From NCBI GenBank assembly GCA_964617995.1, contig CAZTXD010000010.1, positions 1-45,015 on the forward strand: DNA of 45,015 nt, in the 5' to 3' direction. The stretch comes from CAZTXD01 sp964617995. Lineage in GTDB: Bacteria; Actinomycetota; Acidimicrobiia; Spongiisociales; ZC4RG35. Position numbers and translations under genes: made by a program. Positions 25,346-32,525 of the stretch are shown here, in pieces (position 1 is the first letter of the stretch; the number at the start of each line of letters is the position of its first letter). The notes beneath the pieces are model-generated. The model did no database searches, was not told the origin of the DNA, and saw nothing but the letters and a program-made list of their open reading frames with translations.

Positions 25346-26278
25346 ATGGCTTACGCGGTGTTGTTCCCCGGGCAGGGAAGTCAGTTCGTCGGCATGGGCG
25401 CCGACATCTTCGAGGCCAGACCGGACCTGGTAGGCGAGCGGGCGGACACCTTCGCCGGGTTCTCGCTGAGGAGCATCTCCCTGCAAGGCCCCGACGAGGT
25501 CCTCACCCGGACCGAGCACGCTCAGCCGGCCCTCTTCGCCCTCTCTTACGCCCTGTGGGACGAGCTCGCTCGGAAGGCTCCGCCTCCCGCTGCCGCCGCC
25601 GGTCACTCACTCGGCGAGTACACGGCGCTGGCGGCGGCCGGTGTCTTCTCCTACGACGTGGCTCTGGCGGTCGTCGCCGAGAGGGGGAGGGCGATGGCGG
25701 AGGCAGCCGACGCCGAACCGTCGGCTATGGCAGCGGTGATCGGCGTCGAAGGTGAGTTAGTGGAGACGGTGTGCGCCCGCCGGCGCCAGGAGGGCGGGCG
25801 GTTGTGGGTGGCCAACCTGAACGCCCCCGGTCAGGTCGTGGTGGCGGGAGGAGACGACGACGTCAGATGGCTGGAGCAAGGTGGCAGGGAGCTGGGCCTG
25901 CGAAGGGTGATCCGCCTGGCGGTGGCGGGAGCGTTCCACTCTCCCTACATGTCTGCTGCGGCCGAGCGCCTCACCACCGCTCTGGCCAACGTCGACCCCG
26001 CCCCCGCCCGATTTCCCGTCTACTCCAACGTCTCGGCGGCCCCACTCGACGGCGGAGACGTGGTGGGATCACTGGTCAACCAGGTGGTGTCTCCGGTGCG
26101 GTTCGCCGAGACCCTGGAGCGAATGGCAGCGGGGGGCATCGATACCTTCATCCATGTCGGTCCCGGCGATGTCACCGCCGGTCTCGCCCGTCGCACCGTG
26201 CCTGATGCCACCGTGCTCACGGTTTCGTCGCTGGAGGATGTCGGCGGGGCGGCGGCGACTCTGGGTAGCATGCCTTGA
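25346..26278 (+). CDS. fabD: Malonyl-CoA:ACP transacylase
   Basis: This enzyme loads malonyl units onto acyl carrier protein. The 310-residue protein starts MAYAVLFPGQGSQFVGMGAD. The nucleophile lies in GHSLGEYTAL (S88), and the catalytic histidine in AGAFHSPYMS (H198). It is the first gene of a FAS II cluster, followed 17 bases later by fabH. The ribosome site at ATG 25346 is weak. In the 72-base gap upstream I see no clear promoter. The length matches the family. Confidence 0.95.
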   Translation: MAYAVLFPGQGSQFVGMGADIFEARPDLVGERADTFAGFSLRSISLQGPDEVLTRTEHAQPALFALSYALWDELARKAPPPAAAAGHSLGEYTALAAAGVFSYDVALAVVAERGRAMAEAADAEPSAMAAVIGVEGELVETVCARRRQEGGRLWVANLNAPGQVVVAGGDDDVRWLEQGGRELGLRRVIRLAVAGAFHSPYMSAAAERLTTALANVDPAPARFPVYSNVSAAPLDGGDVVGSLVNQVVSPVRFAETLERMAAGGIDTFIHVGPGDVTAGLARRTVPDATVLTVSSLEDVGGAAATLGSMP

Positions 26279-26295
26279 CCAGCAAGGAGGTGAGC

Positions 26296-27387
26296 GTGCC
26301 CAGTGCCGAAGTGACGGGTTGGGGCAAATGTCTACCACCGGCCGTCCTCTCCAACCACGATCTCGAAGGGTTGACCGACACCAGCGACGAGTGGATCTCG
26401 TCCCGGACCGGGATCAAGGAGCGCCGAATCTCTCATGTGGAGCTATCCGATCTGGCCGAGGTGGCGGGGAGGCGTGCCCTGGCCGCGGCCGGTAAGGAAC
26501 CAGCCGACCTCGACCTGATCGTCGTCGGAACCTGCACCGCCGATTCGCTGATACCGTCCTCGGCGTCGCTTCTCCAGGACAAGCTGGGCGCCTACGGGGC
26601 GGCATCATTCGATCTCAACGCCGCCTGCTCCGGCTTCCTCTACTCACTCGTGGTCGCCTCCTCCATGATCCAGACGGGAGCCAACCGAACCGCTCTGGTC
26701 GTCGGGGCCGATCAGCTCCATCGGCATCTCGACTTCACCGACCGGAGCACCGCCGTCCTGTTCGGGGACGCGGCCGGGGCCGTGGTGCTGGAAGCCACCG
26801 AAGAGCCGGTGGGCCTGCTCTCCTCCGAACTGGGCCTGGACGGCTCGGTTCACAACATCCTGGCGGTGCCGCGGGACGGCAGCGCCGGGGGAATCTTCGG
26901 GCCCGAGCCTTCCGAGAGCGGCATCCGCATGAACGGTCCCGAGGTGTTCCGCCGCGCCGTCACCACCATGGGTGAGGCCGCATCCCGGACCATGGAGGCA
27001 GCCGGTGTGAGTGTCGACGACGTGGACCTCTTCATCCCCCATCAGGCCAACGTGCGGATCATCGACGCCGCCGCCAAGCGACTGGGGTTGCCCGACTCGA
27101 AGGTCTTCGTCAACATCGCCTCCTACGGCAACACCTCCGCCGCCACCATTCCCGTGGCCCTGACGGAGGCCCTGGAGGAAGGCCGGGTCGCCCCGGGTGC
27201 TCTCCTGGTGTTCGCGGCCTTCGGTGCGGGGCTCTCCTGGGCGGCGGGAGTGCTCCGGTGGGGCCGCCGGGTGACGCCCCTCGCCACCAGCGACGCCGCT
27301 CTGGCGCCGTCCGAGCTCGATAGCCGTGCCCTGCTCCAGCCCAACCTCGACTTCTACGGTCGCCCGGAGACGACGGGCAGGCAGTGA
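26296..27387 (+). CDS. fabH: Beta-ketoacyl-ACP synthase III with C-terminal extension
   Basis: FabH condenses an acyl-CoA starter with malonyl-ACP to begin fatty-acid synthesis. The catalytic triad is present: C111 in NAACSGFLYSL, H249 in FIPHQANVRI and N279 in SYGNTSA. The start GTG 26296 has an excellent ribosome site, AGGAGG at 26285-26290; a TTG seven codons earlier, overlapping fabD, lacks one. The core ends near residue 321 (SWAAGVLRW). Another 40 or so residues, not usual in the family, follow and contain YGRPETTGRQ. With branched starters from the ilv/leu ketoacids, iso and anteiso fatty acids are possible, but starter choice cannot be read here. Confidence 0.94.
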   Translation: MPSAEVTGWGKCLPPAVLSNHDLEGLTDTSDEWISSRTGIKERRISHVELSDLAEVAGRRALAAAGKEPADLDLIVVGTCTADSLIPSSASLLQDKLGAYGAASFDLNAACSGFLYSLVVASSMIQTGANRTALVVGADQLHRHLDFTDRSTAVLFGDAAGAVVLEATEEPVGLLSSELGLDGSVHNILAVPRDGSAGGIFGPEPSESGIRMNGPEVFRRAVTTMGEAASRTMEAAGVSVDDVDLFIPHQANVRIIDAAAKRLGLPDSKVFVNIASYGNTSAATIPVALTEALEEGRVAPGALLVFAAFGAGLSWAAGVLRWGRRVTPLATSDAALAPSELDSRALLQPNLDFYGRPETTGRQ

Positions 27388-28139
27388 GCGAAGAGGACGC
27401 GACATCCGAGCGGGTGGCCCTGGTGACGGGAGCCTCACGAGGGATCGGACGTGCCATAGCCCTGGACCTGGCGTCCCGGGGTCACCCGGTGGCCGTCAAC
27501 TTCGCTCACCGCGCCGACGCCGCCGAGGAAGTCGTCGCCGCCGTCGAGGAGATGGGGAGCCGGGCGGTGGCCGTCCAGGCGGACGTGTCCGATGCCGAGG
27601 CCGTCACCTCCATGTTCGACTCGGTGGCCGAGGAACTGGGACAGGTGGCCGTGCTCGTCAACAACGCCGGAATCACCCGCGACAACCTCTTGTTGCGTAT
27701 GGGCCCCGACGACTTCGACGCGGTGATCGCCACCAATCTCCGGTCGGCCTACCTGTGCACCCGGGCGGCGCTGCGGGGAATGCTCCGTTCCCGCTGGGGA
27801 CGGGTGGTGTGTGTTGCCTCCGTGGCCGGTGTGACCGGGAATCCCGGCCAGGCCAACTACGCCGCCTCCAAGGCGGGGCTGATCGGTTTCGCCAAGACGG
27901 TGGCCAAAGAGGTCGGGTCCCGGGGCATCACCGCCAACACCATCGCCCCCGGCTTCATCGAGACCGAGATGACCGACGCCCTCGACGAGGACGCCCGTCG
28001 GCAGACGCTGGGGGCTATCACGCTGGGGAGGTTCGGGCGGCCGGAGGAGGTCGCCGCCCTCGCCGGCTTCCTCGCCTCCGACGCAGCCTCCTACATCACC
28101 GGCCAGGTGGTGATGGTCGACGGGGGCATCGCCATCTAG
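27384..28139 (+). CDS. fabG: 3-oxoacyl-ACP reductase
   Basis: This NADPH-dependent short-chain dehydrogenase reduces 3-ketoacyl-ACP in elongation. The 251-residue protein has the cofactor motif TGASRGIGRAIA at residues 15-26, NNAG at 93-96, and the catalytic Ser146, Tyr159 and Lys163 (NYAASKAGL). It ends with the usual VMVDGGIAI. The start GTG 27384 overlaps the fabH stop by 4 bases, so translation is coupled. The operon context makes FabG much more likely than another SDR. Confidence 0.94.
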   Translation: MSEEDATSERVALVTGASRGIGRAIALDLASRGHPVAVNFAHRADAAEEVVAAVEEMGSRAVAVQADVSDAEAVTSMFDSVAEELGQVAVLVNNAGITRDNLLLRMGPDDFDAVIATNLRSAYLCTRAALRGMLRSRWGRVVCVASVAGVTGNPGQANYAASKAGLIGFAKTVAKEVGSRGITANTIAPGFIETEMTDALDEDARRQTLGAITLGRFGRPEEVAALAGFLASDAASYITGQVVMVDGGIAI

Positions 28140-28146
28140 GTAGATT
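28117..28146 (+). promoter_or_regulatory. acpP: Possible promoter before acpP
   Basis: TCGACG (28117-28122) and TAGATT (28141-28146) are separated by 18 bases. They lie at the fabG end and could give acpP extra transcription over the upstream operon. Confidence 0.3.
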
Positions 28147-28183
28147 GCCGTGAACCGAACACTCACCGAGAAAGGAAGATGAA

Positions 28184-28423
28184 ATGGACCGGACACAGGT
28201 ATCGGAGCGCCTCAAGGAGGTCCTGATAACGGAGCTGGGTCTCGACGGCGACAAGGTCAACGAGGAGGCCAGCTTCGAAGAGGACCTCGAGGTCGACTCC
28301 CTCGGCGTCGTGGAACTGCTGATGGCCCTGGAAGACGAATTCGGGGTGAAGATACCCGACGAGGAGGCCGAGAACATCCACACCGTCGGCCAGGCCGTGG
28401 ACATGGTCCACGGCAAATTGTGA
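28184..28423 (+). CDS. acpP: Acyl carrier protein
   Basis: This 79-residue acidic helical protein carries the growing acyl chain. The phosphopantetheine site is the serine of EVDSLGVVELLMALEDEF (S39). The start ATG 28184 follows AAAGGAAG; an ATG five bases earlier is in another frame. It lies 44 bases after fabG, and a heptad hairpin element separates it from fabF. Confidence 0.96.
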   Translation: MDRTQVSERLKEVLITELGLDGDKVNEEASFEEDLEVDSLGVVELLMALEDEFGVKIPDEEAENIHTVGQAVDMVHGKL

Positions 28424-28448
28424 CACGAGCGAGCTCGTCTCTCTTCAG

Positions 28449-28569
28449 TTTTCGGTTCTCAGTTCTCGGTTCTCGGGGGACGAGGCGAGAGTGGAGGTGA
28501 TGGCCTATGAGGACGACACGGCCGACCCCCGCACCCCAACCGAAAACCGACAACCGATGACCGAATACC
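28449..28569. repeat. Heptad-phased intergenic hairpin element B
   Basis: The left arm (28449-28476) is four 7-base units of the form TTNTCRG. The right arm (28538-28569) has units AACCGAA, AACCGAC, AACCGAT and GACCGAA. The arms are mutually complementary over most of their length, with a 61-base centre. The element lies between acpP and fabF. Confidence 0.75.
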
Positions 28570-28582
28570 TGGGTGATGTTTC

Positions 28583-29827
28583 ATGACACGACGGCGTGTG
28601 GTCGTCACCGGCATGGGGGCCATCACTCCTGTCGGCACCGGGGTCGACGGCTTCTGGGAGGGGCTGTTGGCGGGCCGTTCCGGCGCAGGCCCCATCACGC
28701 TGTTCGACCCGTCGGAGCATCGCGCCCGCATCGCCGCCGAGGTGTCCGACTACGAGCCCACCGACCACTTCGAGACACGTGAGCTGCGTCGTCTCGACCG
28801 CTACACCCAGTTCTTTCTGGTGGCCGTGCGGGAGGCCCTCGCCCACGCCGGCATCGCCTACGACGAAGACGACCCCGATGCCGCCCGCGCCGGCGTCGTG
28901 GCGGGAGCGGGGTTCGGGGGGATGCAGTCGTTCATCGACGAGATCGACGTCCTGCGAGAACGAGGGCCGGGAAGGGTCGCGCCCACCGGGGTGCCTCTCA
29001 TAATCCCCAACATCGCCGCCGGGATCGCCTCCATCGACCATAACCTCCTGGGACCGGTGACGTGTGTCGTCACGGCCTGCTCGGCGTCGGCCAACGCCAT
29101 CGGCGACGGCGCCGAGCTCATCCGTCGCGGCGCTGCCGACGTGATGGTGGCGGGTGGCTCGGAGGCGGCGATCACCGACTTCGCCGTCGCCAGCTTCGCC
29201 CAGTCCCGGGCCCTGACCACCCGCAACGACGATCCCGAAGCGGCCTCACGCCCCTTCGACCGTGACCGGGACGGTTTCCTGATGGCGGAGGGAGGGGCGG
29301 CGCTGGTGCTGGAGGAAAGGGAACGGGCGGTGGCCCGCGGCGCCGATATCCTCGCCGAGGTCACCGGCTATGGCATGTCGGCGGACGCCTACCACATGAC
29401 CCTTCCCCGTCCCGGAGGGCACGGTGCCTCCCGGGCGATGGTGGCAGCCCTGGCCGATGCCGGTCTCGAACCGCGCCAGGTCGACTACATCAACGCCCAC
29501 GGGACCTCGACGGAGGCCAACGATGCCACCGAGACGGCCGCCATCCATCTCGCTCTCGGTGAGGCCGCCGGAGAGGTTCCGGTGTCCTCGACCAAGTCGA
29601 TGACGGGTCACCTGCTGGGAGGGGCGGGGGCGGTCGAGGCAGTGGCGTGCATCCAGGCGATTCGCAACGGTGTCATCCCGCCCACCATCAACTACCAGAA
29701 TCCCGACCCCGAGTGCGACCTCGATTATGTACCCAACGAGCCCCGGGAGGTCGAGGTGCACCACGCCATGTCCAACTCGTTCGGCTTCGGCGGACACAAT
29801 GTGTCCCTGGTGCTGTCGCGGCCCTAG
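28583..29827 (+). CDS. fabF: 3-oxoacyl-ACP synthase II
   Basis: FabF elongates acyl-ACP with malonyl-ACP. The 414-residue protein has the nucleophile in VTACSASANAIGDG (C166), with H306 in NAHGTSTEANDATE and H343 in TGHLLGGAGAVEA. The N-terminus is RRRVVVTGMGAITPVG. It is the last gene of the FAS II cluster; fabZ and an enoyl reductase are not in the window. The stop at 29825-29827 overlaps the stop of the convergent membrane gene inside a CTAG palindrome. Confidence 0.95.
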   Translation: MTRRRVVVTGMGAITPVGTGVDGFWEGLLAGRSGAGPITLFDPSEHRARIAAEVSDYEPTDHFETRELRRLDRYTQFFLVAVREALAHAGIAYDEDDPDAARAGVVAGAGFGGMQSFIDEIDVLRERGPGRVAPTGVPLIIPNIAAGIASIDHNLLGPVTCVVTACSASANAIGDGAELIRRGAADVMVAGGSEAAITDFAVASFAQSRALTTRNDDPEAASRPFDRDRDGFLMAEGGAALVLEERERAVARGADILAEVTGYGMSADAYHMTLPRPGGHGASRAMVAALADAGLEPRQVDYINAHGTSTEANDATETAAIHLALGEAAGEVPVSSTKSMTGHLLGGAGAVEAVACIQAIRNGVIPPTINYQNPDPECDLDYVPNEPREVEVHHAMSNSFGFGGHNVSLVLSRP

Positions 29828-30090
29828 GGCGGGCCGTCACCAACCCCTTGCTGCTCTCGCCACTCGGCGATGGAGCGGTAGACGAGGACCAGGACCACGG
29901 CCACCCCTCCCCCCACCACCAGGAACGACAACGCGGCCACGGCCGTCGTCCAACCTGGGCAGGTGACCACCGTTCCGTCGAGCTCCCGGTAGCGGCACGA
30001 CACGGCGGTGATCGTGCCACCCAGCCAGGCAGCGATCCCGCCGGCGACGAGGGCGGGGACGAGGATCCACGGATTGGGTCGCCGCCTCAC
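29824..30090 (-). CDS. Small membrane protein, two predicted transmembrane helices
   Basis: This 88-residue protein has a basic N-terminus (RRRPNPW), a first helix (ILVPALVAGGIAAWLGGTIT), an external loop with two Cys (SCRYRELDGTVVTCPG) that might form a disulphide, and a second helix (LSFLVVGGGVAVVLVLVYRS). I do not recognise it. The start GTG 30090 overlaps the upstream stop as GTGA, and the stop overlaps the fabF stop. Confidence 0.7.
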   Translation of the reverse strand: MRRRPNPWILVPALVAGGIAAWLGGTITAVSCRYRELDGTVVTCPGWTTAVAALSFLVVGGGVAVVLVLVYRSIAEWREQQGVGDGPP

Positions 30091-30824
30091 AAGGGGCGTC
30101 CGTGGTCGTCGAGGTCGGCAGCGTCGAGCACGTCGGGTGGAGTCAGCTCCGGAGGGATCGGGACGACCGAACCCCGCTCCAGCGTCACCACCGCCGCTCT
30201 GACCGACACGTCCCAGGCCAGGCCCGCCACCGCCAGGGCCAGGGCGGCCACGGCTGCTCCGGCCGGCCATCCCACCGGCCAGGCCAGCGCCAGACCCACC
30301 ACCGGCCACAGGGCACGGACCGCCACGAGAGCGCCGGGCATCGCCCGTGTGAACCAGAAAGCCGCCAGGAGGGCAGTAGTCCCCGCGGCCAGACCGAAAA
30401 AGCCGCCGCCACCCGCCACCCCCACCACCAGCGGAACCGCCACCAGCACCAGCGGCAGGATGACCGCCCGGGCGGGAGGACCGAAGGCGGCCGGTCGACC
30501 CCGAACGTGGCGGTCGAGCCAGGGAGCCGCCACCGCCACCGCGGCGGTGGCGGAGAGGGCGACGGCAGCGGCCCAGACGGCATCGGCGGGCGCGATCACC
30601 GCCACCACGGCGTGCCCTCCGGTGACCGCCAACCCCAGCCGGCGAGCCCAACGGCTGCGGTTCACGAGTATCCCGGCGATGGCGGCCACCGTCGCCACCC
30701 ACAGCGACAGCGCGATGAGGATGACGTCGATGTCGTCGCGGGCGGGAAGGCCACCGCCCAGGACCACGGTCCAGGCGGAGGTGGCGGCGAGGAGGGCCGC
30801 CGACGCCATCACCGGCGCTCTCAT
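30087..30824 (-). CDS. Polytopic membrane protein of unknown function
   Basis: This 245-residue protein is dominated by hydrophobic helices (about six to eight), rich in Ala, Val and Gly. It ends in a hydrophilic tail (IPPELTPPDVLDAADLDDHG). No domain is recognised. The start ATG 30824 overlaps the histidine-phosphatase stop as ATGA; a longer frame start at 30860 is less likely. The composition is extreme, but membrane periodicity and coupled overlaps at both ends support a real gene. Confidence 0.72.
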   Translation of the reverse strand: MRAPVMASAALLAATSAWTVVLGGGLPARDDIDVILIALSLWVATVAAIAGILVNRSRWARRLGLAVTGGHAVVAVIAPADAVWAAAVALSATAAVAVAAPWLDRHVRGRPAAFGPPARAVILPLVLVAVPLVVGVAGGGGFFGLAAGTTALLAAFWFTRAMPGALVAVRALWPVVGLALAWPVGWPAGAAVAALALAVAGLAWDVSVRAAVVTLERGSVVPIPPELTPPDVLDAADLDDHGRPL

Positions 30825-31423
30825 GACGGGGTAGGGGACCAGATGGTCTCCACCTCCCATGCCTGACCAGGTTGCATCGTGGTCACGGAGCAGTGGGGCG
30901 GGTCGACCTCCCAGAAGCGGCGCAGGTCCTCCCCGGCGAGCGACATGGCCGCGGCCCGCACCGGTGCCGAGTGGGATACCACCACGACGTCGCCGTGCGG
31001 GTAGGTCTCGTCGAGTCGTCGTATCGTCGCGGCCGCCCTCCCGGCCAGGTCGGCGAGTCCCTCCGGCGAGAACGAGAGGTCGGTGGGGTCGTGGAGGAAG
31101 GCCTCTAGTTCACCGGGGAACCGCCCGGGGATGTCTTCCCAGGCCACCCCCGCCCACCGATCCATCAGGCCCCACTCTGTCAGCCCGGGATCCACTCGAA
31201 CCGGCTGGTCGGCGCGTCCGGCGATGATCTCTGCGGTACGGAGGGCCCGCTCGAGGGGGGACGACCACACCGCCACCACGGGCTGGCGACCCAGGTAGCG
31301 GGCGGTCGCTCGGGCCTGCTCGGCGCCGGCGGGGGAGAGGTCGAAGCCGGGGAGGGAGGCGTAGACGAGATGGCGAGGATTGTCGACTTCGCCGTGGCGG
31401 ACGAGATGGACGCGGGCAGCCAT
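30821..31423 (-). CDS. Histidine phosphatase (phosphoglycerate-mutase-like)
   Basis: The 200-residue protein has the RHG motif VHLVRHGEVDN at residues 5-15 and the second histidine in VVVVSHSAPVRAA. The middle has SSPLERALRTAEI and GLTEWGLMDRWAG, as in cofactor-independent acid phosphatases of the histidine-phosphatase superfamily (CobC/GpmB-like). The substrate is unknown. ATG 31423 begins the conserved domain; the frame extends upstream but without similarity, and a TACTCT lies 8 bases before the ATG. It leads a three-gene coupled operon with two membrane proteins. Confidence 0.85.
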   Translation of the reverse strand: MAARVHLVRHGEVDNPRHLVYASLPGFDLSPAGAEQARATARYLGRQPVVAVWSSPLERALRTAEIIAGRADQPVRVDPGLTEWGLMDRWAGVAWEDIPGRFPGELEAFLHDPTDLSFSPEGLADLAGRAAATIRRLDETYPHGDVVVVSHSAPVRAAAMSLAGEDLRRFWEVDPPHCSVTTMQPGQAWEVETIWSPTPS

Positions 31424-31431
31424 GTCCGGCG

Positions 31432-31437
31432 AGAGTA
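31432..31437 (-). promoter_or_regulatory. -10 element for a leaderless start at 31423
   Basis: On the minus strand, TACTCT ends 8 bases before ATG 31423, and no Shine-Dalgarno follows. Confidence 0.4.
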
Positions 31438-31511
31438 GTGAGCGAACTGCTCGAAGACGGAAGGCGGACAGATCCCCCGTCTTACCCCACTCGCAAGATT
31501 CCCAGCGTCCG

Positions 31512-31517
31512 TATACT
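31512..31517 (+). promoter_or_regulatory. -10 element before the DUF3040 gene
   Basis: TATACT gives a good -10. The start ATG 31565 lies 48 bases on, so this transcript has a leader with AAGGA (31551-31555) about 10 bases before the start. No clear -35. Confidence 0.45.
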
Positions 31518-31564
31518 GGAACCATCGGGGTCATCAGGGACCCCCATCCAAGGAACGATGGCAA

Positions 31565-31900
31565 ATGCCACTCGACGACCGTGAGCAACGCATCCTGGCC
31601 GAGATCGAGCGTCAGTTCTACGAGGACGACCCCGAGCTCGCCGAAGCCGTCAAGAACATAGACCGCTCGCGCAGCTTCGGAGTGCGGCTTCCGCTCGTCG
31701 GGCTGATCGGGGGGCTCATCATCGTCGTGGTGTTCTTCACCAGCCAGACGCTCATAGCCCTGGCGGGTTTCACGGTGATGGTCATCTCGGCAACGGCTCT
31801 CGTTCACGAGATCCGGCGCCGCGGGTGGGTGCTCGGTGACGATGAATCGGAGTCGGAGGAGCGCTCTTCCTGGCCGCGCTGGCCCTTCGGACGCCGCTGA
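31565..31900 (+). CDS. DUF3040 membrane protein
   Basis: The 111-residue protein begins MPLDDREQRILAEIERQFYE, the typical N-terminus of actinobacterial DUF3040 proteins. It has two predicted helices at about residues 43-60 and 62-80 and a charged C-terminus with SESEERSS. In Actinobacteria such proteins are encoded close to mraZ and the division genes, as here (mraZ is about 7 kb downstream). The function is unknown. Its start follows AAGGA at 31551-31555. Confidence 0.85.
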   Translation: MPLDDREQRILAEIERQFYEDDPELAEAVKNIDRSRSFGVRLPLVGLIGGLIIVVVFFTSQTLIALAGFTVMVISATALVHEIRRRGWVLGDDESESEERSSWPRWPFGRR

Positions 31901-32027
31901 TCCAATTCGGCTAGAGTTGCCGATCTTCCGCCATTGGCGATGAGGAAGGGTGCCCGGGCGGAAGGGGCGCACTCGAAGGATTCGGCTGGTTCCACATCAC
32001 CGGCCCCGACACAAACAGGGAGAAGCA

Positions 32028-32525
32028 TTGTCCGAACAGGCCTTCACCGCCGACCAGGCGTCCAAGCTGACCAACTGCACGCCGCATCAGTTGCGCTACT
32101 GGGACCGGGTCGGGCTGGTGAGTCCCTCGGTCCAGACGACCGGGGGGAGGCCGGGAGTCAGGCGCCTCTACTCGTTTCGCGACCTCGTCGCTCTCCGGGT
32201 GGTGCGCAGCCTGCTCGACAACGGCATGTCTCTGCAGCGGGTTCGACGGGCATGGGAGTACCTACGGCGCAACGCCGACTTCGACCAGCACCTGGCATCG
32301 GTCAAGCTGGTCACCGACGGACAGTCGATCTTCAGCGTCGTCAGCGACGACGGCGACCTGCTCGATGCGTTGCGCCACGGGCAGATGGCCTTCTTCGTCG
32401 CGATCGACGAGATCGCCAGGGACGTGGAGGACGACGTCACCCGCTTCGAGCTTGACCGGGAGCGGTTCCTGGACATGCTCCGGCGGGTCGAGGACGACAT
32501 CCGCGACGAAGCCGCCTCATCCTGA
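32028..32525 (+). CDS. MerR-family transcriptional regulator
   Basis: The 165-residue protein has an N-terminal MerR winged helix: FTADQASKLTNCTPHQLRYW, then DRVGLVSPS and RRLYSFRDLVALRVVRSLLD. An unusual C-terminal region follows (about residues 80-165, with an acidic helical end DRERFLDMLRRVEDDIRDEA), which contains no cysteine for metal sensing. The effector is unknown. The start TTG 32028 follows GGGAGAAG; upstream frames are rejected as they lack domain similarity. Its end overlaps the convergent transglutaminase gene by 9 bases. Confidence 0.85.
   Translation: MSEQAFTADQASKLTNCTPHQLRYWDRVGLVSPSVQTTGGRPGVRRLYSFRDLVALRVVRSLLDNGMSLQRVRRAWEYLRRNADFDQHLASVKLVTDGQSIFSVVSDDGDLLDALRHGQMAFFVAIDEIARDVEDDVTRFELDRERFLDMLRRVEDDIRDEAASS

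Noticed and set aside
26275..26295. TTG 26275 as the fabH start
   Set aside because: GTG 26296 has AGGAGG five bases upstream; the TTG has no ribosome site and lies in the fabD end.
28179..28181. ATG 28179 as the acpP start
   Set aside because: It is out of frame with the ACP sequence; ATG 28184 gives the full domain.
29647..30834. Long plus-strand frame opposite the two membrane proteins
   Set aside because: Low-complexity Ala/Thr/Arg composition, no family motif, and it is fully antisense to genes with coupled starts and membrane periodicity.
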